Source: Sacculina carcini (taxonomy: Eukaryota > Arthropoda > Thecostraca > Sacculinidae). From it: a stretch of DNA of 64,000 nucleotides. The notes below the pieces were generated by a model. That model saw only the letters and a program-made list of their open reading frames with translations, made no database searches and was not told the origin of the DNA. The position numbers were made by a program, and so were the translations under genes. This document shows positions 11,109 to 20,059 of this stretch, in pieces. The stretch spans positions 4,745,501 to 4,809,500 of the forward strand of contig OU696575.1 in assembly GCA_916048095.2 (NCBI GenBank), given 5' to 3'. Each line of letters begins with the position of its first letter. Position 1 is the first letter of the stretch.

Positions 11109-11230
11109 CGAGATGCATGGTGAGGTTCACTTGGTTGGGATATTGTATATCTTCCAGCATGGTCTCAGACTGCCACCATGTCTCGTTATCAGCATTGTCG
11201 AAATCGGTCAAGTATTGGGCAGAATATTTT
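11109..11230 (-). CDS. Internal exon of a laminin gamma-type subunit (LN domain)
   Basis: Read on the minus strand, a 122-bp open exon is preceded by TTTTTTGTTATTACAG (acceptor) and followed by GTAAGC (donor). Its 40 complete codons include [15 protein letters not shown] and [15 protein letters not shown], closely matching the N-terminal laminin (LN, domain VI) module. The TWWQSxTML-x(2)-xQYP wording is characteristic of laminin gamma chains; netrins are more divergent here. Laminin gamma is a secreted basement-membrane subunit, and the LN module drives polymerisation of the network. Both exon ends lie inside codons (one base at each side). I could not find neighbouring exons, so the introns must be long and filled with transposons. 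Confidence 0.8.
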
Positions 11231-12319
11231 CTGTAATAACAAAAAAGCATCTCGCTTAAGTACCGCTATATGAACGCATGCCAGACATATATTGTGTTTT
11301 CATTAACAACCGATTCTCATACAATTGATGACAAGTAAAACATGCATATAAATAATAGTATATGTAATAAATATATATTCATAATAATTAATTACCAGTT
11401 GAAATACATTAATACTAACACATAATCAAAGCAATTAGCATACGTTTGACGTAGCACAGATCGGCCAATATAGACCACTATATATTACATTATGCTCAAC
11501 AAAGTAAATAGTTTTTTCGGAAAGGTCACAAAGCGTGAAATCAGTAGGAATAAACTCTTAACCACACACAAATATTCACACACACGTATGTAATAACGTG
11601 ATACAGAAAACCAAATTCAATGATTAAAGGACACTATATATTGGGACACAACCAGCCAGCGTGACGGCCACAGCAAAAAGGGAGTGATTGAGTGTGTGTG
11701 TCCATATATAGGATCGGCCAGTGGTGACGTGGGCCAATGGGGTCCCACGCCAGCGACCCAGGTCAGACGTGGACCAATCAGAAGCAAGTGTGGCCCACGC
11801 AGCAAAAATAACATAATTTATAAATGCACAAAACTTAAATAAATAATGCAAAACATAATACAACATACCATCAATTTAAATACAAGCATACAAAAATCAC
11901 TCACAGAAATACAAGCAGAAATAACAATGCGGAACGCAATCGCCGCAAACAGTTCATATACGTCGCAACAAATATTATTTTACATATAGGATATTTAAAG
12001 TGCAGATCACGACACGTAAATCGAAATTGTAAGTTTTCAATTGTTGTGAGTAGACGTGTTTGTTGCCGCTCCAAGTTTTTGTGGATTTTTTGGAGGATTT
12101 TTAGAGCCTGTTGGTGATTGAATTGTGCATAGGTGTCCAGTAGATGTTGTGCGGTGTGACCCCGTCGTAGTGCTTGTGGCAAGAGGACCATTGCGAGCTG
12201 TTAGAAGCTTGCAATTTTTTTAATTTTGATGGTGATTCAATTTTATGCATCAAATGTGAAATTTAAAACAAATAATTGGAAGTTTGAGTACTTAGTATTA
12301 GTATTACTGCACTTGAGCA
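11231..12319. other. AT-rich intronic or intergenic sequence
   Basis: No exon was recognised. A 96-codon minus-strand frame at 11901-12191 has a helical, glutamine-rich start (QHLLDTYAQFNHQQ) but no known family and no splice context. A short GC-richer patch at 11690-11800 is unexplained. Confidence 0.35.
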
Positions 12320-12676
12320 TGTGGTGAACGGTCCACATACAGAAATCAACTGGTCTTTATATTTTCTGTTGACAACGCTTCAGCTCTCGGTAGAATCAGT
12401 CTCAAACGATAGGATAACACGAACTTATATACCGATACACACCAACACACATACTCATTCAGATATACACCGTCAACACACCCTCGACAACCTGAGGCAC
12501 ACACACACACGCATACACACACAGAGACGCGCATATACAGACACGAACATGACATACTGAGCCATTGAGACACGCTCATTCACACACAGTTCACACATAC
12601 ACACTCTAGCAAGTTACACACACACACACACACACACAAACATACGGCTCACATTGTGTTCTACAGAACCACCACA
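12320..12676 (-). repeat. 3' LTR of Gypsy element 2
   Basis: A 357-bp copy of 17244-17612. It contains AC-rich tracts, including a pure AC run near 12620-12640. It is the 3' LTR because the element runs on the minus strand. Confidence 0.88.
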
Positions 12677-13024
12677 ATACATGCCGCCCCAGTTGCGGAG
12701 CACACTGACAAGGTCGCACTTGAGGTGCGGATAAGTGGACAACGCATGCCAGCGGTACACATATACAATGAAAATCATGCAATCAATACAATACAATACA
12801 ATCATATACAATACAATCATGTCATTCCGTGCTTCTGATACCTGCATAGAAATAACTGCAGACAGGTGACCATACAAAACAGCATGTGTGAACATAATAG
12901 AAATAGTAATTACATAACACGCGCAAGTACATCATGGGAAGTACTGCAAATATCACTGTTGAATAACATTAGCATCTAGTGAATATTCACACAACACATA
13001 CAACAACATTTCACTGATAAAACA
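12677..13024 (-). other. Untranslated region between pol and 3' LTR of Gypsy element 2
   Basis: This lies inside the element between the pol stop and the 3' LTR. It contains a CAATACAATA-type short repeat (12782-12820). No envelope-like ORF is present. Confidence 0.6.
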
Positions 13025-16000
13025 TCAAACATATACAAAGTCTGGATCAGCACGGAAACGCACCTTGCGTCCTGAACGTGTACTTTTTGTGGACTGCAGC
13101 AGCCTTGAGCCAGTGCGGTCGGCAGTCAATAACTGCGGACCAGGCGTCGACAGAGCAGTTTCGTCATTTGAGATAGTTACACCAGTCGGCGATTGTGTGT
13201 TCCTGCTTTGACGTGCTCTCGCAGAGGCGGTGGTATCGGGTGCAGTTGGTTCACTTGAATCATTCTGCACGCAAGACGGCCCGTCGGACAGCACAGAGCG
13301 AGGCTTAGTATGCTGGTACTGTGATGGTTGCGGTAAGTAAGCCGGTTTCAGTCGTTCTATGGACACCGCGTCAATTTCTCCAGTAGGTAACTCGATCTGA
13401 AACACATGTGATGTTCGTTGTACCACCCGAAATGGGCCACGATATGGAGCCTCCAGTGGCTGTCGAACTCTATCTACGCGAACCCACACGTGTGTACAGG
13501 TAGACAAGTCGCGTGACACATACGTCGCTTTGGTGCGATGTGCGCTGCCAGCTGACAGTGAGTAGAAATCTATTTGGCGCATATGCCGCACCAGCTGCTG
13601 CACAAAGTCGTGGCGCTCTGCTGATGGTGACGCCGGATCTATGCTGACCCGCGGACATAAAAGTTGTGCACATGTGATAGCTGTGAAGGGAGAGAAACCC
13701 GTCTCAGCCGGCAACATCCGAATACCCAGCAGTACAGCAGGTAAAGCGTCCATCCACTCCTGTCGTCGGGCGACGATGGCGGTTTTCAACACTCGGTGTA
13801 CTCTCTCGATTAATCCATTTGACTGCGGGTGATATGAGGTCGTTCTCAATCGGTGAAAGCCGACAGTCCGCGCCAATGATGTCATGAGTGCAGCTTCGAA
13901 TTGGGGGCCACGGTCTGTTATTATGTGCAGAGGCACACCAAAGCGAGACACCCATACGGAAAAAAATGCACGTGCGACAGACTCGGCAGTGATACTCGTT
14001 AAAGGCGCTGCTTCAACCCAACGAGACGCTCTATCGATGCACGTAAGCAAGTACCTGTACGGTGAAGCAAATGTGTGGCCAGGTGCGGTACATGGCGGCA
14101 GCGGGCCGACAATGTCAACATGAACCACCTCAAATCTGGAACACGGCATCGAAAATGGCGAGAGTGGTGCTTTCGTGTGGCGGTGTACCTTGGATTTTTG
14201 ACAATCCAGGCAAGATTTCACCCACAATTTCACATCTTTGTCAAGGCCGGGCCAAAAATACCTAGACTTCACAAGTCGCACACTGCCTTGCATGCCTGGA
14301 TGTGAGAACTCATGGAGCTGTTTAAACACAGTCAGTCGGCATTCCTTGGGCAGATATGGTCTCGGCTGCATCGACGAAGTTTCACATAATAGGTTAAGAT
14401 TGTCATTCAATTGAACAATTTTTAACCTCGATTTCAATGACTGCACTTCATCGTCTACGCTCTGAGCCTTAGCTATACTGGGTAGATCACAAACATCGAC
14501 ACTCACACTGTTGATGTTGCGTGATAAGCAATCGGCAACGACATTGTCAGCACCTCGTACATGGTGGACATTTGAGACGTACTCGGTGATGAAGCTCCAG
14601 TATCTTTGCTGTCGATCAGATTTGGCTGATTTTGTGCTTCTGAAAGCACTTTCCATGGGTTTGTGATCCGTAAATAATTCTACATGCTGGCCCTCGAGCA
14701 AGTGACGAAAGTGTTGAACTGCAAGATAAGCAGCCAACAATTCACGATCGTACGTGGAATATTTTCTCTGTGGTTCTGAAAGTTTTTTGGAAAAAAATGA
14801 TATTGGTTTCGGATGGCCTTGCACTAGTTGATAGAGCGCAGCACCTGCAGCATATCCAGAACAGTCAGTCACGAGCTGGAACTCTCTACTTTTCATACAC
14901 GGATGGACAAGTGTGCACGCTGACTGCAACGCTTGTTTAGTCTCCGTGAACGCAGCTTCTGCCTCCGAGTTCCATTCGAGACATTTGGATTTCGGTTGAA
15001 GTCGCAAAATCTCTGTGAGAGGAAACGTAATATGCGCAAATCGCGGCACCATTCTACGAAAAAATCCTACCATGCCAAGTATGCGTCTCAGCTCAGCTGC
15101 GTCTTTTGGAAGAGGCAGGTCCATGATGGCTGACACACGTTCTTTGGGTGGTGACACACCTTCAGCTGACACATGGTGACCTAAAAATTGGACGTGTTTT
15201 TGGTAAAATGTACATTTTTCGGGAGCCAGTTTTAGTTTGTACCTGTCAAGTACTGCAAAAACGGCCTCCAAATGCTTCTTGTGGTCTTCTTCATTTGGAG
15301 AATACACCAGAACATCGTCTAAATATATAAATACACAATTCAATTCCCGAAAAGCTGAGTCCATGAATCTTTGAAAGGTGGCTCCTGTATTTCTTAGTCC
15401 CATAGGTAAATACAAATATTCGAACATTCCGAAAGGTGTTGTGACTGCCGTCTTAGGAATGTCTTTTTCTTGTACTGGAATGTTATAATATGCACGAAGG
15501 AGATCAATTTTGCTAAAAATTTGCATACCGTGCAATTTGGATGAAAGATTTTGAATGTGTGGAAGCGGATAGCAATCTGGTATTGTTTTTGTGTTTAGCG
15601 CACGATAGTCGCCTGTAATTCTCCACTCACCTGGTGACTTTTTCGGGACGAGGTGCAGAGGTGATGCCCACGGTGAGCATGACGGGCGCACGGTGCCATT
15701 TTTCAGTAGAACGTCGAATGCTTGTTTTGCGGCTTTCTCTCGTTCCGGAGCTAGACGCCGCGGTAAAGCGTACACTGGTGTGGCGCTGCCTGTTTCAATG
15801 CTGTGAACAACCAGCTTCGCTGCAGGGGCGTTTACAGGCGGTCCACTCGGTGCAGACGATATGACGGACTGATACCGTTGTACTATAGGGCGAATTTCTT
15901 TTGGAAAAGCGGTCAAGTCGTTGATGATGATGCCACATGAAAACGTTGATGACCTTTTGCACGACACGGCCAGCTCAGTGTTTGAATCACGCAGCTTGCA

Positions 16001-16444
16001 CCTCCCGCAGTCTACTATCAAGTTGTGGTGCGCCAGGAAGTCCGTCCCCAGAAGAGGAGTGACAATGTCGGCTACGACAAACGACCAATTGAATGTTCGC
16101 CGCAGACCATGAATTTCGATCTGTAGTTGCAGTTGACCATAGACAGGAATTGTTTGACCGTTGGCGGCGGTAATTCGAACTGGCGATGGGTCTAGATGTC
16201 TGTCTGCCACCAGGCGTCTCGGCATGAGTGACACACCAGCACCTGTGTCTACGATGAATGTCACTGGGCGAAGAAATATTCGCGTGGCGACTTGTACTAG
16301 TGGCAGATGAGTGGTCGCTTTCACGTTCATCTGCCTACTCAGTTTTCCGACAAAGATGCTTGGCGCGCCGGTGACACAGTGCGAGATGACGGCTCTAACT
16401 TGATCCCAGGTCTTTTTGTAGGCCATTTGCACCATACTTTGCAT
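13025..16444 (-). CDS. pol: Pol polyprotein of Gypsy element 2 (PR-RT-RH-IN), intact
   Basis: An uninterrupted 1139-residue polyprotein. The protease has FIVDTGAGVSLMP with DTG at 66-68. The reverse transcriptase spans about 220-430, with YLDD at 374-377. RNase H has acidic residues near D527, E568 and D593. The integrase has an HHCC zinc site (H711, H715, C745, C748) and a D777-D844-E880 triad with D-x35-E spacing. A basic, proline-rich tail follows. Proteolysis would release enzymes that copy the element RNA and insert the cDNA. The upstream gag lies in a different frame and overlaps by about 100 bases, with pol at -1, so expression likely needs frameshifting. All catalytic residues are present. 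Confidence 0.93.
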   Translation of the reverse strand: MQSMVQMAYKKTWDQVRAVISHCVTGAPSIFVGKLSRQMNVKATTHLPLVQVATRIFLRPVTFIVDTGAGVSLMPRRLVADRHLDPSPVRITAANGQTIPVYGQLQLQIEIHGLRRTFNWSFVVADIVTPLLGTDFLAHHNLIVDCGRCKLRDSNTELAVSCKRSSTFSCGIIINDLTAFPKEIRPIVQRYQSVISSAPSGPPVNAPAAKLVVHSIETGSATPVYALPRRLAPEREKAAKQAFDVLLKNGTVRPSCSPWASPLHLVPKKSPGEWRITGDYRALNTKTIPDCYPLPHIQNLSSKLHGMQIFSKIDLLRAYYNIPVQEKDIPKTAVTTPFGMFEYLYLPMGLRNTGATFQRFMDSAFRELNCVFIYLDDVLVYSPNEEDHKKHLEAVFAVLDRYKLKLAPEKCTFYQKHVQFLGHHVSAEGVSPPKERVSAIMDLPLPKDAAELRRILGMVGFFRRMVPRFAHITFPLTEILRLQPKSKCLEWNSEAEAAFTETKQALQSACTLVHPCMKSREFQLVTDCSGYAAGAALYQLVQGHPKPISFFSKKLSEPQRKYSTYDRELLAAYLAVQHFRHLLEGQHVELFTDHKPMESAFRSTKSAKSDRQQRYWSFITEYVSNVHHVRGADNVVADCLSRNINSVSVDVCDLPSIAKAQSVDDEVQSLKSRLKIVQLNDNLNLLCETSSMQPRPYLPKECRLTVFKQLHEFSHPGMQGSVRLVKSRYFWPGLDKDVKLWVKSCLDCQKSKVHRHTKAPLSPFSMPCSRFEVVHVDIVGPLPPCTAPGHTFASPYRYLLTCIDRASRWVEAAPLTSITAESVARAFFSVWVSRFGVPLHIITDRGPQFEAALMTSLARTVGFHRLRTTSYHPQSNGLIERVHRVLKTAIVARRQEWMDALPAVLLGIRMLPAETGFSPFTAITCAQLLCPRVSIDPASPSAERHDFVQQLVRHMRQIDFYSLSAGSAHRTKATYVSRDLSTCTHVWVRVDRVRQPLEAPYRGPFRVVQRTSHVFQIELPTGEIDAVSIERLKPAYLPQPSQYQHTKPRSVLSDGPSCVQNDSSEPTAPDTTASARARQSRNTQSPTGVTISNDETALSTPGPQLLTADRTGSRLLQSTKSTRSGRKVRFRADPDFVYV

Positions 16445-17163
16445 GTGCGAGCCTCATTTCCAAAGTAAATGTGTGCTCTACACACTTGTGGTCGTTGAGC
16501 ATCGAAAAATGGACGCAGCTCCCTCGGTATCAAGTGATGGCTGGTACTGGTTTGATTTCGTTGTGAGGTGTACCCTCTGCTAGAGCGAGCTACTGTCGTC
16601 CCCATACTTTCCGATTGTGCCGCAAAACACGGTTCTGTCTGTATCAGCGGCACCAATTCGTCTGCTATTGGGCCCATGTGTTCGATTTTCAAGTCCTGTT
16701 GCGCCGCTAAGGCTGCAGCGACGGCCGTAGGCAAAGATTTCAAGAACTTATACTTCACTATGTCTTCACCTGCACCAGCTTTTTGCGCTATCCTCTGAAG
16801 ATCTGCCAGCGCCTCAGACGGTCAACCTGGTAGTGGCATTCTCGACATCAGTTCTTCGATCACTTCAGCTTTGGTTTTATCGAATTTGTTCTGCAAAGCC
16901 TGTTTGAGCTCCGAATACTTGTGACTAGCCAAAACTTGTGGACTGAGTCGGGCGGCCACATCTGGAGGCAGTGCAGCCATCGCATGAAAAAAACGTGTTT
17001 CTTCCGATGTGATTCTGGCTAGATGAAATTGTGCCTCCAGGACAGCACTCCATCCAGCCACAGACTCTGGCATGAACGGAGGTGGTTTTACTCCCACATG
17101 GGCAGAAACAAACGGACTCGAAATCTGCTGCATTGAATCTGTGAGCTCACCTGAGTTCTGCAT
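16339..17163 (-). pseudogene. gag: Gag of Gypsy element 2, interrupted by one TGA
   Basis: The likely start is the ATG at 17163 (MQNSGELTDSMQ). Capsid wording follows (FHLARITSEETRFFHAM, YSELKQALQNKFDKT). A single TGA at 16822-16824 breaks the frame, which then continues unchanged (PSEALADLQRIAQKAG) to 16339. The C-terminal basic region holds a short cysteine cluster (CRAHIYFGNEARTC...C), the atypical zinc motif seen in this Gypsy lineage instead of a plain CCHC. The stop is either a recent inactivating mutation or, less likely, a readthrough site. Confidence 0.75.
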
Positions 17164-17226
17164 GCTGATAGAATTGGCGACTGAAATGAGTACAAGGCCA
17201 AATAGGTGTCGCAAAAGATGAAGCAA

Positions 17227-17243
17227 TCACTCGGGGCACCAAA
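17227..17243 (-). promoter_or_regulatory. tRNA primer binding site of Gypsy element 2
   Basis: On the minus strand the bases just inside the 5' LTR read TTTGGTGCCCCGAGTGA. The TGG start is the expected complement of a tRNA CCA end. This is where minus-strand cDNA synthesis would begin. Confidence 0.7.
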
Positions 17244-17537
17244 TGTGGTGAACGGTCCACATACAGAAATCAACTGGTCTTTATATTTTCTGTTGACAAC
17301 GCTTCAGCTCTCGGTAGAATCAGTCTCAAACGATAGGATAACACGAACTTATATACCGATACACACCAACACACATACTCATTCAGATATACACCGTCAA
17401 CACACCCTCGACAACCTGAGGCACACACACACGCATACACACACACAGAGACGCGCATATACAGACACGAACATGACATACTGAACCATTGAGACACGCT
17501 CATTCACACACAGTTCACACATACACACTCTAGCAAG

Positions 17538-17578
<41 letters not shown>

Positions 17579-17612
17579 TACGGCTCACATTGTGTTCTAC
17601 AGAACCACCACA
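17244..17612 (-). repeat. 5' LTR of Gypsy element 2
   Basis: A 369-bp copy of 12320-12676, longer mainly because its AC run (17543-17573) is longer. It is the promoter-bearing LTR for the minus-strand element. Confidence 0.88.
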
Positions 17613-18021
17613 AGCACATACACAAGTGATCCGATAGAAGTCATAAGTTATACGCATAGGAAGCATAGGAAGACAGAGGCAAAGCTGAATGAATTTGAAT
17701 TGGTCGGCCGAGTTTGAGTTGGATCCACTACCGAACGCAACTGTTGAGGATCCGGCCACAGTATGCGGAGATGAAAGGCCGCGAGGAAGAGTGCGCGCGG
17801 AACACGATAGTGACGCCAAGAGGCGATGGTGAAGCCAAGGCGAAGGCAAGAGGCGAAGATGCGTGCCTGGTTTGTGGCGACGCCAGCAGCACCAGCAGCG
17901 CCACCTGCAGGCACGGAGGGAGTTGCACCACGACAGCCTGTGTTCGTTCTTTCGCACCATGCCGCCTGAAATTAAGTTTTTCCATCGGTATGCAGGCTGA
18001 TTTTCATGTGGACCAAACATC
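17613..18021. other. GC-richer unassigned segment with cysteine-rich frame
   Basis: A patch noticeably richer in GC and CpG than its surroundings lies between the Gypsy 5' LTR and the tail of a LINE. The plus-strand frame at 17714-18043 includes GEDACLVCGDASS followed by several cysteines. This is reminiscent of the first zinc module of a nuclear receptor, but the spacing does not fit, and the last codons run into the adjacent TAT repeat. I do not call a gene here. Confidence 0.25.
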
Positions 18022-18392
18022 ATATTATTATTATTATTATTAATTACAGGCAAATCCAGTAGCATGGGAAGAGTGCAAGCACTATTACCACCCTAAGGTG
18101 GCCCCATGTACCGGAAGCGCCCAAAAGATTCAGAGAGAAAGAGAGTTCGAAGAGAAAAAAGTCTAGAAAGAGAGTTGGAAAGAAAATAATAAATAAATAA
18201 CAATAAATAATAAACCATCATCCGATAACAATCCATAATGTCACTCCGCCCACGCTCCTCAATAAATAATAACAATCAACAATAAATATGTGATTCAGTA
18301 AATAACAGCCATCAATAAATAAGAATAAATATTAATAAATAAGTAATAAATAACAATCAAGAACAATACATATGATTCAATAAGAAACATCC

Positions 18393-18674
18393 AACAATAA
18401 ATATAAATATGATTCAATAAGTAACAACAACACAAATAAATATGATTCAATAGACAATAACACCAATAAATATGATTCAATAAACAACAACAACAATAAA
18501 TATGATTCAATAAACAGCAACAACAATAAATATGATTCAATAAACAACAACAACAATAAATATGATTCAATAAACAGCAACAACAATAAATATGATTCAA
18601 TAAACAACAACAACAATAAATATGACTCAATAAACAGCAACAACAATATATATTATTCAATAAACAACAACAGC
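18393..18674. repeat. 30-bp minisatellite in the LINE 3' UTR
   Basis: Tandem units of 30 bases built from AATAAATATGATTCAATAAA followed by a CAR-triplet run. The units are nearly perfect across 18450-18640 and degrade on both sides. They give long but meaningless ORFs rich in Cys, Leu and Tyr. The diverged copy at 48655 has only a few units, so expansion happened at this locus. Confidence 0.85.
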
Positions 18675-19003
18675 CAACACTGAGTAAAAGAATAATTTAA
18701 TAAATAACAACAACCAATAATAAATAGTAATAAATAGAGAGTAAAATAGGAATAAATATAAATAAATAGAAAATAAATAACAATAAGCATGAATAAATAA
18801 CAATAAATATGAATAAATATACAATTAATAAGACTCAACAGTCAATTCCGCTCTTTCAGTAGCATTTCATTTACTTTGGCCTTGAATTTGTTCAAATTGT
18901 TCTGCGAGAAAGCCTCCTCCTTCAACGTGTTCCAAGTAGACACAGTGGCCGGAAGAAAGCAACGTTGGAATTGTTTTGTACGACAACGAATTGGAGCCAT
19001 GCA

Positions 19004-20045
19004 CTAGGAATGCTGTTTGGATGTAAACCGTGTGCTTCTTGCTGCCACGAAATCATCAGGAATTGACTTGCTCATCGGATGATGGTCGTTGTGCTTGATC
19101 TTGTACAGCATGCACACGCTGCTGACCTTTCGACGATGGCAAAGATCACCAAGAACCAAGTCACCACAGAGGAACTTGCAAGTTCTAAAAACTCTGTTGA
19201 TGAGATTGAGGTGACAATCCGCAGCAGAAGACCACACGGGGGCGCAGTACTCCAGAATTGGCAAAATGAAACAGCGAAAACAACTTTTTGAGATTGTGCT
19301 GCTACCGAACATCCGATATGCCTTTCTTATAATTCCCAGTTTTCGCGATGCCGAACAAACTAGCTTCCGAATGTGACTCTCAAACGTCAGCTTTGAGTCT
19401 ACATGTACTCCCAATATTTTGAGCTCATCACACACGTTGAGTTGGGCGTCATTTATGGGGATAGCTCCATGTGAAGGCTGAACGGTACGTGACCTAGAAA
19501 CCAACAAGCATTTAGATTTCGAAGTGTTCAGCATCATATTCCACCTCTCACACCACTTCAGGACGCTGCTGAGATCGTCGTTGACCGTTTGACGCACCTG
19601 TGGTCTGTCCGAAGGAGATGAAATTACAGCCATCAAGGTGATATCATCAGCATATCCATATACAGGGTTGCGTGTGGTTGTGTACAGGTCAGCGGTGTAA
19701 ATGTTGAACAAAATAGGACACAACACACTTCCCTGCGGGACACCGGACACAATGCTCTGCCAGCCACTGTATGCTCCATCGATGGCAACACGTTGTACGC
19801 GATTGGATATAAATTGATGCAAAACACTTAGCAAACGGCCGCCGACTCCAATGTTTCTCAGTTTTTGCAACAAGCCCTGGTGGCTCACGCGGTCAAATGC
19901 TTCCGAGAAATCCAACTGCACAATCCAGGCCTCACTGCCTTTGTCTAGCACTTGCTGGAGCTCATGCGTGATAGTAAGCAGAGCGTCAGTCGTGCTGAGT
20001 TTTTTGCGGTATGCAAATTGGTTTTCCGACAGCAGATTGTTGCTC
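19004..20045 (-). pseudogene. LINE reverse transcriptase, 5' truncated
   Basis: The frame starts inside the RT domain (NLLSENQFAYRKKLSTTDA) near 20045 and is open to 19004. Motifs in order are QLDFSEAFDRVSH (first Asp), SGVPQGSVLCPILFNIY, and GYADDITLMAVISS with the YADD catalytic pair. The thumb follows (LKILGVHVDSKLTFESHI, LPILEYCAPVWSS). This order and wording fit the jockey/CR1 group of APE-type LINEs. The endonuclease domain is missing, so it cannot move on its own. The remaining frame has no stop over more than 300 codons. Confidence 0.8.
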
Positions 20046-20059
20046 TGATGGGATTATTT

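Larger units (their letters stand above)
12320..17612 (-). mobile_element. Gypsy LTR retrotransposon 2, young and almost intact
   Basis: A 5.3-kb element on the minus strand, bounded by LTRs that start TGTGGTG and end CCACCACA in window orientation. A 4-bp target duplication AGCA lies at 12316-12319 and 17613-17616. Next to the 5' LTR, the minus strand reads TGGTGCCCCGAG, a normal tRNA primer binding site. Gag is interrupted by a single TGA; pol is open over 1139 codons. The LTRs differ almost only in AC-repeat length plus about one substitution, so insertion was recent. Confidence 0.93.
18022..20045 (-). mobile_element. 5'-truncated LINE with expanded 3' UTR
   Basis: On the minus strand the element runs from a truncated reverse transcriptase (about 20045) to a 3' end at a (TAA)n tail (18022-18042). 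The 3' UTR contains a 30-bp minisatellite at 18393-18674, followed by a conserved terminal block with GGGCGCTTCCGGTACATGG. That block recurs on the plus strand at 49010-49108, so the family has at least two copies here. The tail and truncation pattern is typical of target-primed reverse transcription. Confidence 0.75.

Noticed and set aside
11901-12191. A 96-codon minus-strand frame as a gene
   Set aside because: No family, splice context or conservation could be seen; it is of a length expected by chance.
13025-16444. An endogenous retrovirus with envelope
   Set aside because: No envelope-like frame lies between pol and the 3' LTR (12677-13024), so it is a retrotransposon.
18295-18660. Long minus-strand frame of repeated Ile-Tyr-Cys-Cys-Leu-Leu-Asn-His units
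   Set aside because: It is the translation of a 30-bp minisatellite in a LINE 3' UTR. A multiple-of-three unit keeps all frames open; there is no coding evidence.
18393-18674. CRISPR-like direct repeats
   Set aside because: The units are head to tail with no unique spacers and the context is an animal LINE.
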